64,000 bases of DNA from Cinnamomum chago (GCA_038049695.1 CP142456.1:44062001-44126000), one strand, 5' to 3'; numbered from the stretch's first letter, positions 49,759-61,001 are shown. Numbers and translations are program-made. Notes: generated by a model from the sequence alone, not told the origin.

Positions 49759-51327
49759 ATGGATTCCACTAGTTTAGACCTTGTAGATTCTTGTGTAGAT
49801 TCTTCTAGACCCCTCATTCTTCCATCTTATGGAGATTCAAACATTGAAATTAAAGAATCTCAACTTGAATTAAAAGAAGAAGAATTTGATGAACTTGAAG
49901 CCTATGAGGAATTGTACACATGGTCCTTAGAGGTTTCCAAGAAAAATAAAAGATTAAAAGAAGAATCTAAAAGGCTAAACCAAGAATTAGTCTCTTCTAA
50001 AAATGAACTTAGAGAAAAAGATGAATTCATAAATTGTGTAGAATCTAAGTTCATGATCTCTTTGAATAACCTATACAATACTCAAGATGAACTTAAAGAA
50101 TTAAAGATAGGTTATGATCATCTTAATAAGGAAAATCTAAAACTAAGAGATCAATTACAAAGGCAAGATAAAGACTTTAACAATCTTGAATCTAAATTGA
50201 CTATCTCTAAGGAAAATTTATCTAATGCTCAAGATGAATTAAATGAGATTAAGATAAATTGTGATGAGCTTAAAAATGAAAATTTGAACCTAAGAGATAC
50301 AATTAAAAGACAAGATGAAAACATTAACTATTTAAAATCCAAGTTGACAATTTCCAATGAAAATTTGTCTAATGCTCAAAGTAATTTAAAAACTTTAGAA
50401 CTTGGATCTAATGTTGTTAATGAGCTTAAATCTAAGTTAAAACTTGCCTATGATGAGCTAAACAATTTTAAGGGAATTGAAAATGAACTAACAAGAGTTA
50501 AAAATGAAAATTCAACCCTTAAAACCCAAGTCACTCAACTTGAAAGTTATAAACAAAAGTATGAGTGCAAGTTTACCCAAAGTGAAGATAGACTTGAAAA
50601 ATTATTTAAATTGGGTAAACCTCATGGAGATAGGACGGGTCTTGGATTTAATAGGAATATGTCACATGACCCTAAATTCACCAACACTTTTGTGAAAGGT
50701 GAGTCCTCATTCTCTAGCACTCTTTCTCCTTTGCCCAAATCCAAATGTGTTTATTGTGGCAATGAAGGACACTTTAGGTTTGAGTGCAAACTAAGAAGAA
50801 GCCATGTGTCTAAACCCATATTTGAACCCAAAAAGGTAGAATCAAAATCTATGAAGGGTAAGACACTAAAAACCAAAGAAGACTCCAAAAAGATTAAAGA
50901 AGTTAAATCATTTAAAATGGAGTCTCCTAAAATAAATTCTAAAAAGTTTAAACAAGTTAAACCAAGCTTGAAAGAATCTATGAACAAAAAGCTTCTCAAC
51001 CTATCTCCTTTATATCAACCCATGAAAGAACTTTTGAAGAAAGTTGCTAAGTTAAATCTAAAATTCAAAAGTCAAGTAAAGGGAGAAAGTAAGAAGAAAA
51101 GAAAAGAGAAACAATCCCCAAAGAAGCACACTCACCAACATCAAAAGACTAATCACCAATCTAAGCTAAATTTAGTAAAATCTAAATATCATGGTGATAA
51201 GTTTAAATTGAAAATTTATCAAGTCAAATCTCCTTTAGTTGGTGAGAAGTCCAAACTAGACCTCAAAGTTCAACCCTCTCAAGACCTTAGGTGGATTCCT
51301 AAAGTTATTTACCTAGACAAACCTTAG
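49759..51327 (+). CDS. Intact gag-like protein of E3 (coiled coil plus CCHC knuckle)
   Basis: 522 residues. Residues 1-95 are acidic (ELKEEEFDELEAYEELYTW). Residues 96-144 and 145-193 are two copies of a 49-residue coiled-coil unit (SKxxIS.ENL.N.Q.EL...NLRD...RQD), with a partial third from 194. The CCHC knuckle CVYCGNEGHFRFEC is at about 330-343, followed by a very Lys-rich tail ending WIPKVIYLDKP. The knuckle and layout are those of a retrotransposon capsid/nucleocapsid protein, and the tail resembles the pre-protease region of Copia gag; the lineage is inference. The start is the first ATG, about 100 bp after the PBS, shared with E2. The frame is intact while all pol is absent, suggesting selection on gag or very recent insertion. 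Confidence 0.9.
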   Translation: MDSTSLDLVDSCVDSSRPLILPSYGDSNIEIKESQLELKEEEFDELEAYEELYTWSLEVSKKNKRLKEESKRLNQELVSSKNELREKDEFINCVESKFMISLNNLYNTQDELKELKIGYDHLNKENLKLRDQLQRQDKDFNNLESKLTISKENLSNAQDELNEIKINCDELKNENLNLRDTIKRQDENINYLKSKLTISNENLSNAQSNLKTLELGSNVVNELKSKLKLAYDELNNFKGIENELTRVKNENSTLKTQVTQLESYKQKYECKFTQSEDRLEKLFKLGKPHGDRTGLGFNRNMSHDPKFTNTFVKGESSFSSTLSPLPKSKCVYCGNEGHFRFECKLRRSHVSKPIFEPKKVESKSMKGKTLKTKEDSKKIKEVKSFKMESPKINSKKFKQVKPSLKESMNKKLLNLSPLYQPMKELLKKVAKLNLKFKSQVKGESKKKRKEKQSPKKHTHQHQKTNHQSKLNLVKSKYHGDKFKLKIYQVKSPLVGEKSKLDLKVQPSQDLRWIPKVIYLDKP

Positions 51328-51339
51328 GGCCTTGAACCT

Positions 51340-52800
51340 CCTTGACCAACCTATTCTTTAATAGTTAAATCTCTTTGTTGGTCATGTTGCATTTGCATTT
51401 TGTTTCTCTATAGTTACATCTTTTAAAATGCATTGTTTCTTTATGATCAATTGATTTTGTTTTCATACACCATTCTAAGTTACACTTCCTGGTTTTCAAA
51501 ATCTTTTGATTATAATTACATCATGTTTGATTTGCTTTTTGCACTCATTTAGTTTTATGTTTTGCATTGCATTTCTACATGTTTAAATTGTTTGTGACTT
51601 TAAAAGCTTTCATAGCTAATTTAGTCATGATCAATTGTTGTTTCAAGTCATTTGCATCTTTGCTTATTTAGTCATTCTTTTTATATGCAAATGACTTTTG
51701 GTTCCATGTATGGTTGTGATCTTAGTTTTATTTTGTAGAAACCATACTAGAACCCAAATCCATCCTCTATGCCTTATAGTCATATCTTTTTGGATGGTTA
51801 TGATGTTGACTCATGTAGATTCTCTTGGTATCATCCTTATACATGTTTCAACTTCATAGTAGTGTTCTTAATCATATGAAACTCTTTGAAACCCATTTCT
51901 CATATTTCTATATGTTTGATGGATATCTTAGATGTTGAATTCATATGATTTTGACACTTTGGAAATTGCATGCATTACCAAGTAATATTCTTTTGCATTG
52001 CAATTTACCTTGTTCATCACCATGCTCTATAGTCATATCCTTAAAAGTGATGAATATGCATTTATGATGCTTGATGGTATTTTGAGTTTGTCACATCCTT
52101 GTTATTAATCATGTTGTCATTTTCAATTGGTTTCATTTGGTATAACTTTCCATTGTTTTCATATCCAATTGATATCTTTTCTTGTGAATGTGATAAACAT
52201 TATGTGCATTGGATTGAACTTGATAAGTAATATGATTGTTCCATGTCACACACCATTAGCATCATAATGTTCATGTTTGCCACCTCTCTTGCTCATATAG
52301 GTATATCACATGACCACCATGTTTATGTGTTCATAATATTGGTTGGTTATTAGTTGAGGTTGGCTTCATGATTGAATTGAATTTCACTCATTCTTGCACT
52401 TTAATAGTCATATTTATTGTTTGAATGAAATGATTTTCAAAACTTACATAGCATATGATTTTCATAGTTATATTGATTGATGCTATGTTTAGTAAACCCC
52501 ATATCATGGATAGCTCTAATTTGGATGTTTCCTAATAGTTATATTTTTAAATCCATTTTAGAGTGATTGTGTTTAATAGTCATATCCTTAAATCTCAATT
52601 GGCATTCTTTGTTTTTCCAATTGGTATCCATGATTGTTTTTCCCATTAGACCTTGCTTTCTTTTGGTAATTTGATCATATTGAGCTTTATAGTTAAATGA
52701 ATCTAATCCTTCTCTTGAAGTTGACCCTCAATTGGTTAAACCATCTTCTTCTTGCCCCTAATAGTTAAATCTTTGTCAAAAGTTTGACAAAAGGAGATAA
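51340..52800 (+). repeat. E3 hairpin array
   Basis: Follows the gag stop directly. Stems include 51645-51657/51685-51697 (perfect 13 bp), CCATCC/GGATGG near 51762-51797, TTCATCAC/GTGATGAA near 52013-52054, ACATAGCAT/ATGCTATGT near 52446-52489 and CTCTAATTTGGAT with its partner near 52514-52564. Spacers carry AGTTATATC or AGTCATATC variants. No reading frame of note exists. It occupies the place where pol would be. Confidence 0.85.
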
Positions 52801-53338
52801 TCGATTGAGGGGGAGTGTAAACCTTCATAGGAAGTATTAGTTTTGATCAAATTGACCCTTGGATTGCCTTTGAGCCCTTAGAGACTACTTCCATACATGA
52901 TAGCCTGTTATGTATTTCATTTTCGATTTCATTTGTTAACAGGTGCTACTAAAGGTATTTTCCTTATTTCATGTGTGTAGGTACCTTTGCAATTTAATGT
53001 CAAAGGGGGAGAGAGTTCGAGTACTCAAAGATCTCCTATTCTTCAAAGGGGAGAGTACCAAAGGGAGAAAGAGGCATGGTCAAAGGGGGAGAGCAAATAG
53101 AAGAAAGAAAGCTTGGAGCTAAAGAAAATGCTTGGTCATAAAGAGGAAGATGAATAGAAAGCTTGAAGTTTGATCAAGCACCAATCATCAAGAAGATTGA
53201 AGAAGAGAGCCCAAGAGCCCAAGCTAAGAGGCGGAGCACCCAAGAAGATTTCAAGACTTGTCCAGCTTAGGGGGAGCTGAAGACTTGTTGTGTTAATTCA
53301 ATGATAAGTAAGTTGTCATCAAATTGCAAAGGGGGAGA
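52800..53338 (+). other. Run of polypurine-like tracts ending in the E3 PPT
   Basis: AGGGGGAG-type tracts occur near 52807, 53004, 53037, 53083 and 53269, and finally AAAGGGGGAGA at 53328-53338, directly before the 3' LTR. The same series is present in E1 (3175, 3371, 3503, 3667) and E2. Only the last should prime plus-strand synthesis in a standard element. Confidence 0.7.
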
Positions 53339-53339
53339 T

Positions 53340-55157
53340 TGTTAGGGATTTTGTATTTGCAATTTGATGGATGCATTAACATATTCATATCATTTGAATT
53401 TACACTCTTGCATTGTTTTAGAAAACCTTGAAATCTGGTTTTATACATGCATTGCTTTTAAGAATTGTAAAAGTATTGTTTTATGCATGTTTTGTTTCTA
53501 AACTTGGATGCATTGATTTTAGAATTCAAACTCTTTTGAAAACCTAATTCTTTGTGAATTATATTTGGAAAATCAATTTGAGAAGTTAGGTTTGTGCATT
53601 GCATACATTCATCATTTTCAGAATCAGTTTTATATGCATTCTCATTTGAAAAGAGTTTTATCGAATCAAGCTAGCCTTTGGTTTTAAACTTTTGAATCAT
53701 TTTAGGCTCTTTGTGTTTCATCTTTTTAAATATCTTAGAACGACTTATAACATGTTATTTAAGCTTGATTTAGTGGCCAAAAAGTTCCCCAAAGAAATAC
53801 CTTCAAATGTGCAAAAGTTGGAAATTTTGCAAAAGGGGAGTGACCTGGCAGTGTCGCCTGTCGACCGAGACCTGCTTCCCGGTCGACCGGGAACACTGTC
53901 GGTCGAGTGGGCAGTTTCTGAACTGTAACTTGCCAACGGTCAGAAATATGACCGTTGTGCTTTCTCGGTCGACCGAGACCTCTTTGCAGGTCGACCGAGG
54001 ACTAGCCGTTGGGCACTTTTTGGCTATAAAGTCCATTCTTTTCCAACCTTTTTCAAGGCTTGACACATGAACCTTTGAGACCATTTTGGAGCCATTGAAA
54101 GGGGATAAAGTTGGAAAGGCTAGAAGGTCATTAGGAGAGCTAAAGCTTGGATTAATGAGTTAAACCACCAAGTAAGCTCTACCTTTCTTTATCATAGTTT
54201 ACATGCTTGTTTAAGTTATTGGTAAATGTTTTTATGCATGATAACTATGATGTGTTGAATCCATTCTACCCTTCATCTTTGATATTCAAGATTGGATTCA
54301 TCACTTTGATTTCAACCCAAGTTTTGTTTTAAACTTTCTTAATCATGCTTAGCCTAAATCTTTGATTTCTTTTATTGCATGATTATTTCACTTGGTTGAA
54401 ACTTCCCTTGTTGTTTTCATTCATTTAATCTTTAGTCAAATTAGTTTTGAAAACAACATTGCACATGCATCACTTGATTAGGCTTAAACACTTTCATACA
54501 ACTTGTGATATTTAGATTTTCATATCATTCACAAGTGTGTAATTGTTCAAGTGATTTGCATAGAACTTCAATCATATCTTTTTGTGCCTTAAACTTTCGA
54601 ATTGCATTAAGCATAAATTGATTGAGCTTAAATTGAATCTCTTAGAGTGATCTTTTGTGAAGACACTTTCTTAGAGAAATCTTTATTTGTAAAGGTTATT
54701 GCTTAGCCTAAGAAAAGCATCTTGTAAGGTTATTGCTTAGCCTAAGAAAAGCATCTTGTAAGGTTATTGCTTAGCCTAGGAAAAGCATTTTGTAAAGGTT
54801 ATTGCTTAGCCTAGAAAAGCACATTGAGAGGTTGTTGTTTAGCCTAGAAAAACAACATTGTAAGGGTTATTGCTTAGCCTAGTAAAAAGCATAAATAGTG
54901 GAAATCCGGTGGGGTGATTGGATCACAAGCCGGTAGTGGACGTAGGCATTGAGGCCGAACCACTATAAACCTTGGTGTTGTGGTGCTTGCTTTTGTGGTG
55001 ATTGTTTTATTAGCTTCCGCATATTGTTTGATTAATCATCACATGTGACTAGTTTTTGTTAAGAAGTTAAACTTGTTTTAAATTGGTCACAATTGTAGCT
55101 CACCCTATTCACCCCCCCCCCTCCCCCCCTCTAGGGTTAGGATCCCAAGGACTTTCA
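53340..55157 (+). mobile_element. E3 3' LTR
   Basis: Nearly identical to the 5' LTR. Visible differences include TTTGTGCATT for TTTATCCATT (about 53592), GCCAACGG for GACAACGG (53932) and an interrupted C-tract (55112-55129). Confidence 0.95.
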
Positions 55158-55311
55158 GGATGTTGGGATTTGTTAAACATGGATCTCACATGTAATAGGG
55201 AGAGTAAAACTTCAGGACATTTTCGGAGCTGGACCCTGTTAGTCCCCTTCATAGTACAGCTTCTTGCATTATCTAAAGCAACTGTTATAATTTATGTTTG
55301 ATTTCTGACAG

Positions 55312-55800
55312 GTAGACTGGAAAGCCCTATCCATTTAGTACGAAAAATGGGCAGTTCTGTTGCTCTAGTGTTCTCCAAAACAGTTGACCCCAAAAATCCT
55401 CTTTACCTCGATGAGGATTCCAAGGGAGAGATAATTGACTGGGAGTTTGGGGTTTCTTCCCTACAGAAGAAGGTACAAGCTGATTCTCAGAGTCTAGAAA
55501 TAACTAAAGATGAATCAAGGGCATCTAAGATTATGCTGGAAGGATCCAATGGGGCTGCTGCTCACAGAAGACGTAAAGATGAAAAGAGTAAAACATCAAA
55601 TGCTGATGGGGAATTATCAGGGTTCAAATTGGTAGACCCAGATGAAATTATAGATCCAGCGACATTGAATAATGAAAACTCCATTGATGAGGAGGATGAT
55701 GATGATGAAAGCAGTTCTGTGTCAAGTGACTCATCTTTGTAGCCATACAATTTGTCAGATGATGATGCAGACTTGGAAAAAAAGTTCTCTCAGTTGGGTG
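55312..55800 (+). pseudogene. TELO2-like: TELO2-like gene fragment captured in the CACTA element
   Basis: After an AG border at about 55311 the frame reads RLESPIHLVRKMGSSVALVFSKTVDPKNPLYLDEDSKGEIIDWEFG, then an acidic stretch (SIDEEDDDDESSSVSSDSSL), a TAG stop at 55740-55742, and PYNLSDDDADLEKKFSQLG in the same frame. The conserved block followed by Asp-rich linker and PY.LSDD is what I recall for Tel2/TELO2, the HSP90 co-chaperone subunit (TTT complex) that stabilises PIKK kinases such as ATM, ATR and TOR. The stop is one base from a Gln codon. Homology beyond 55800 ends abruptly, as expected at a capture junction. Identity rests on motif memory only. Confidence 0.55.
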
Positions 55801-55985
55801 GCGTCATTGTACACTAAGCGCATGGAATTCCGCCCAACAGCAACAGTTGCAAGCGTCTCATATATACGGTAAGGATTTTCCAAGAACTGCGACTGCGTTT
55901 GAACATATTTAGCTCGCAAAATTGCCTCTGGTTCACAGAGAGAGACACGGCAAAGCATATATCCTCACAGAAATTTTTAGTTCCA
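55755..55985 (-). pseudogene. Unidentified captured exon, opposite strand
   Basis: The minus strand reads YMLCRVSLCEPEAILRAKYVQ, then TQSQFLENPYRIYETLATVAVG and NSMRLVYNDATQ without a stop. The composition and lack of low complexity look like real protein. I do not recognise the family. It abuts the TELO2-like fragment and runs against it, which fits capture of pieces from several genes. Confidence 0.4.
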
Positions 55986-56916
55986 AAAAAATGGGCTTGA
56001 ATAAAGGCTTCTTCTAATTACAGGTGTGCCACATAGATTTTTGTCCTGTAAATAGGTCTGATACCAGATGTCTCAATTCCTGATCTTTGAATATTTGTGC
56101 AGAAACAAGCCGACCTCACTTTGTTCTTTAGGTGGGGTGACTTGCAAAATAATGCTTGTTTCACCAATGTCCTTTCCTTTTTCTCTTTGTTCAATCTCTC
56201 TCCAACAGCTTCAACAGGCATGGAAATCTCCATAAGCCCATCTCTTTCAGAATCAAAGCTGCAAAGCTGCCTCCAGGAGTATGCTTCTCAACACATCTCA
56301 CCTCTCTCTCAATTCTAAAATTCATTGCAATCTGCTTTCTATATCAACTTACAAGTTTACTTCTCTGCTTATCAAAGCTACAATGAAAAACACTTTTGGT
56401 AAGATGTAGATCGTGAACATCTTTAGTTGGAATGTTAGAAGTTTTTGAACTTAAAAAGGACATGCCATGTTCATAAATTTTTTATTGGAAGAGGCTGTGA
56501 TGATGATCATCAGTAAGATGATTTTATTTTCAAAAAATTGTTGCATCCAACTAGCATTAAGTGTGATTTCTGACTTGAGCTGGCAGAGCTAGGATAAAAC
56601 AATTTATTTTATTTTATTGGTTTGGGGAGTTTACTAAGCTTGAGCTGTTCTCTTACTATGAGAAGAGGTTTGTGATCATTACACTATTTGCTTGGTTGAA
56701 AAAGGACGAAAAGAATCCACAATTTGTTTATTTTTCCTGTTTTTTTAGTATTTCTTTTTTTCTGAATTTTGTATGCTAATGTAGCTTGAATTCTTTCAAT
56801 TTTTTAAAGTCTTTTGTCCTTTTGAAGATTGCAATACCATTTCTTTGCGTTCTTCTTTTCTAGTTGTGTGTATGTGCAGATGTGGGGTCATGTATGCATT
56901 TGGGAACTGAGAATGA

Positions 56917-57219
56917 ATGGAAAATAATTTAGCCTTACTTTTTCATTACATTGAGGGCAGGAAATCATCTGCAAGAAGCAGCTTCTCTGCACGCTTTGTT
57001 GTGTGTCGTGACCGGCTTACAGGGTGCAAGAGACTCTTTGAAACATCCACTGAAAATTTAGGTACTGAAGACTTCAGCTGTTGCGACAAAGCTGCCCATC
57101 TGATTTCATCACAAGATCTGACAGATTGTTTATCAAATGAACAACAACTTTCAGATGGTTGCCACCACGTTTGTCAGTTACTGCAGTTGATGTGTTCGCA
57201 GATGCTGGAGTTGCTATGA
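56917..57219 (+). pseudogene. Unidentified possible captured exon
   Basis: A 100-residue frame preceded by an intron-like T-rich tract and a TGTGCAG acceptor (56873-56879). It reads CKRLFETSTENLGTEDFSCCDKAAHLISSQDLTDCL. Cys and Ser content and codon use look protein-like, but I recognise no family. It may belong to one of the captured genes. Confidence 0.35.
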
Positions 57220-57619
57220 TGTATTGATTTTCAAAATGTTTCAATTATGATAATTAAGGAATTCATTTATGTGCAAAAGTTCTTGTAAAAGCTTAAAAAG
57301 TTGGGGCTTTTACTTTTCATGTTTTGTGCTGATAGCATTAAGACCTATATTGGTATTGCTGTACAACATTGCCATATTTGTAATTGACACCCTCATATTC
57401 TTTCATGTGGTGAATGGTGAATGGTGATTAATTTCTAATTAATGTGAATGGTGATTAATTTCCATAATGTGAATGGTGATTAATTTCCAATTAATGAAAT
57501 GGTTCTTATTGAATGTTGCTATCTATATTTTTTTGCATATTTTGTAAGGCAGGTTTAGTGATTTGAAAATGTATCCATACTGCAGCATGTTATTAGTAAT
57601 GTATATATTGCATTTTTAT

Positions 57620-57987
57620 TTTTAAAAAAAATGGATGGTATCTCGCTTCTATGGAAACTGTCACAACTGATGACTACTTGTGTCACTTTTGGTCCGAAAA
57701 CAACATATTGATCACTGCTTTTGAAAAGGGAGACAACAAAGTTATCTTTCTTGTGACGCTTTTAAGTTATTTCAGTGTCACTTTTGGGTTTAAAGTGACA
57801 CAAGTAACCATTTTTTTGTGTCACTTTGATAACAGAAACTGACACAACAAATGTATTTCTTGAGACGCTTTTACGAACTTTTAGTGACGCCGGCAGATAA
57901 GACGCTTGCATAGTAATCAGAAAAGCGACACAAACCACTTTTTAAGACACTTTAAAAGTGACTCATTAAGACATTTTTTTTGTAGTG
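57620..57987 (-). repeat. CACTA right subterminal repeats and TIR
   Basis: At least eight GTGTCACTTT, GACGCTTTT or AAAGTGACAC words in both orientations, ending TTTTTTTTGTAGTG. These are the usual transposase-binding subterminal repeats of CACTA elements. Their left counterpart is at 44300-44470. Confidence 0.85.
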
Positions 57988-59394
57988 AGGTCAAACATAA
58001 GGTCTTGTACCCGATAACCACAGGAATCTCTAATAGATAAAAGATCAACACATCCCCTCTCAATCAATGGTGCATAGACCCAATTAAGGGTTTTCCAATA
58101 GAGATGGGTTGAGCCCGATCCATTAGGATTTCCCGAGGTCATATGAAGTACTAAACCCCACGTTAGTAATATACCGTTTGCCCAGACGGTATTTACTCGG
58201 TCCAAAGATCCAATTAATAAAGTACAAAAATATAATTTTAACACAATGAAAACCAAAGTTATCATTTAATATTTAATTTGAAAATAATAATGATAAATCA
58301 CAATCTTAATTTATACTTTTAGAAAACCTAAGGACCCTCATCCAAAACATTTTCCAAATTCAAAATAAACAAAAGGGTCTAATCTGAGTTCATTAAAAAC
58401 TATAGGACCCTTTTTCCAAATTCTAAAAACCAATGGGTGCATGGGAAAGCTCTGACATGTACTGAAGTTATGTCACATGGGAATTCTTTTATCAAAAACA
58501 TGTCCATATCAACCGGTGAACCCCGCCCTCCTTATCCAACACAGAACCCTTTTTCCTATTCATGTACAAGTTGAAAACAAAGCCACACAGAACCCTTCCT
58601 CAAAACGTCAAGCTCCACGCCATGTTCATCAGGGACGTCCGGACAGTGGCCCCACTGGACCCAGTCCCAAATCCACTCCACCAAGTAGGTCGTCTAGCCA
58701 TACATGGCCATATGATCGGGCCAGATCTATGATCCGATCAATCATTGGGTCCCACAACCTGATTAAATACAATTAAAATATTTTCAAAGTAACTCAGCCC
58801 CAAAATTTAAAATCAAAAGATGGTGGCCATATATGTATAAGGTTTCATCACAAAAAGAGAAAATCAAACATTGAGGCATAAAAAGGGATTTCTACATGCA
58901 TCCACACACGAATCAAAGAAGAACACAAGCATTAAATTTACAAATTATGATTAGGTACTTGCCTGAAATCCGCGGTTGAAGGATACGGTCTAGAGATCCT
59001 ACTGCCAAAGCCCAAAGGTGCTAATCCAGAGAAAAGTTGGTAAAGAGAGAGAGTTGTGTGTGAAAATAAAAGAGTGTGGTGGTCTATAAATAGGAAATAA
59101 AAATAAGAGTTGTAGTCTAACTAAAATTCTAAAGAATAGAGTTTGGGTTTAAAAATATATAGGAGTTTGGATTAGAGAAGGATTAGAGTTTTAGTTTGAG
59201 AAAAATTATTCTACTAAAGTGGGCCTGGGTTAACTATGGGTAAGACACATATCCAACAAGCCTACCTCACCAACCTAAGTCTAGCGTGGTCCCCACTTAG
59301 ACTAATCACGTTTTTAATTAAAATACAATCAATTATATAATAATAAAATAATAATTAATATAAATATAATGAAATACCAAAACGTCACAAGAAT

Positions 59395-60130
59395 ATTCTC
59401 TATCCATTGCTTTGCCTGGGAACAAAGCTTCCCAATCTCATTCATAGCAATATCAAGTTTATGTCTCGTATAAGCTCGAGATGCTGACAAAACACTTAAC
59501 GAAAATTTGCATATAGGTGACCCATGCAAAAACTATGGTAACTCGAAGGAAAATTTTTATTTATTGCCTCCACCAATCCCTTCTAGCGATCGCTCGTAAA
59601 AGTAAATCGGTCACCTTGCAATCCCCTCATTAAACAATCAAGGAAGAATAACCAGGTTGATGTGTTTTCAATCTCTACAACTGCAATGGCCAGTGGAAAT
59701 AACTGCTGGTTACCATTAATAGAAATGGCAGTTTCAATAAAACACCCTTATACTTTCCCTTCAAAAAAGTGTCATCTTAGCCAATGAAAGAACGACAAAT
59801 ACCATTCAAGAACCCTTGTATTGAGGCAGAATAAGCGACAAAGAATCCTTTGAAGAAACCGTCATTTTCACCTTCATACTGTACAATGCTTCCAGGATTG
59901 TACTTAAGAGTTGTGCTACACAATGATGGGATAAAACGGAAAGATTCCTCAAAACTCCCACAAATCGTTTTGAGAGCAGACTCCTTCGCTTTCCATGTCT
60001 ATAAATCTGAGATCTCTACTCCATAACACCTGACAATCTCAGTACATAATACCTTCCGTGTCACGGTTACATCTGTCTTTACACAGGCCTCTATCTTCTC
60101 ATCGATCCAACAACTTTAAGCATGTGAGAC
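59395..60130 (-). pseudogene. Mutator-like transposase, catalytic-domain piece
   Basis: The minus strand reads STTLKYNPGSIVQYEGENDGFF, FKGFFVAYSASIQGFLNGICRSFIG, a TAA stop, then DDTFLKGKYKGVLL, the conserved MULE motif around the first catalytic Asp. Downstream it has YTRHKLDIAMNEIGKLCSQAKQWIE near 59410-59480. Stops and frameshifts make it dead. It joins the middle piece at 43186 across the AGAAT duplication of L3. Confidence 0.8.
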
Positions 60131-60440
60131 CATCAATTAGTGTTTTTACTTTTGCATGTTTCATCAAAACAAACAGCAATGATGTGAAACTAATCAATCT
60201 TTAAGTATTTTATATCATGTTTAACTCCAGAGTTATTATGGGATTCGGGACTGCACGACTTTAAAACGCATCATATTGATTTAAAACGTGATTTGACTTA
60301 TAAGCCTAGGGTCAAGCTTTGTATATTTTCGATGTGAGACTTGAATACAGCCTCACGGTGCTAACCGAAGCACTCCACCCTTACACCTGCTGATTCACCT
60401 TTCTTGGCTCACTATACTACTTGACCTGGTTTTGCCTTAA
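60130..60440. other. No gene recognised
   Basis: Sequence between the transposase N-terminal region and the PIF/Harbinger end. It may contain upstream parts of the Mutator-like element. Nothing supportable was seen. Confidence 0.4.
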
Positions 60441-61001
60441 GGTGTTGTTTGGCATTTACGCATGAGATGCGTAAATGCAAATTACATATGTAAATGTTAA
60501 ATATGTAAATGGTGAGTATGTAAGCTTTACACATGCGTTTCTGTTTACGATGTTTGGCAAATAGCACCATTTTCACATGATTTACGCATGTGGTTCATTA
60601 TACCATGTTTGTTTCAAACACATGTAAATGCATGAAAAAATTTGTATGTTATATTTAAAAGTTGAAACAACTAAAAATGCCTGTAGCATTTGGCACCCTA
60701 TATTGATTGTTCTGCCCACTATGGGAACCAATAGATTGTTGAAAGTTTAAATAGAAGTGATTCATTATTTTTAAATTAAATAGGTCTATCGTAATCAACT
60801 AGAAGCTACGCAAAATATAAAACAATGTAAATCAACTACAAATAAATAAAAGTAGCTCATTTCAAACACAACCTACGGTCCACCCAAGATATACCACTGT
60901 CTCTTTACAAAATATAAATTCCCAAAAATATCCTTGTTTCACTTCAAAAAATCTATATATATTTCCTGCAAAAAAATAGAGACAAATCTCTACATATTAG
61001 T

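Larger units (their letters stand above)
47828..55157 (+). mobile_element. E3: complete, young, gag-only LTR retroelement, TSD GGATG
   Basis: 7330 bp: 5' LTR 47828-49643, PBS 49646-49657, intact gag 49759-51327, hairpin array to about 52800, purine tracts, PPT 53328-53338, 3' LTR 53340-55157. Perfect TSDs GGATG occur at 47823-47827 and 55158-55162. The two LTRs (1816 and 1818 bp) differ at only about a dozen or two positions by eye, so insertion was recent. There is no protease, integrase, RT or RNase H, so mobilisation must use enzymes from another element. Confidence 0.95.
44276..57987 (+). mobile_element. CACTA (En/Spm) transposon carrying host gene fragments, TSD AGG
   Basis: The left end is CACTACAAAAAAAAAGG; the right end reads, on the other strand, CACTACAAAAAAAATG. 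TSD AGG occurs at 44273-44275 and 57988-57990. Subterminal GTGTCACTTT and GACGCTTTT words in both orientations fill 44300-44470 and 57640-57970. No CACTA transposase is recognisable, so it is non-autonomous. Inside are BRCA2-like exons, a TELO2-like fragment, other captured exons, and the later insertion E3 (47828-55157). Without E3 the element is about 6.4 kb. Confidence 0.9.
43187..59389 (-). mobile_element. Solo LTR L3, TSD AGAAT, hosting the CACTA element
   Basis: Plus-strand ends are TGTCACGTCCCC and AACGTCACA. Perfect TSDs AGAAT flank it (43182-43186, 59390-59394) within the transposase pseudogene. Its own sequence is 43187-44275 and 57991-59389, about 2.5 kb. The orientation is inferred from a TATTTATA-type box on the minus strand near 59085. 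A word AAACCGGTTCGAAAT is repeated at about 43869 and 43905. No PBS or coding domain. Confidence 0.85.

Noticed and set aside
44966..57219. BRCA2-like region as the resident host gene disrupted by E3
   Set aside because: CACTA TIRs, subterminal repeats and an AGG duplication enclose it, the fragment lacks the C-terminal half, and it is adjacent to unrelated gene pieces. Capture is more likely, though a genome search is needed to be sure.
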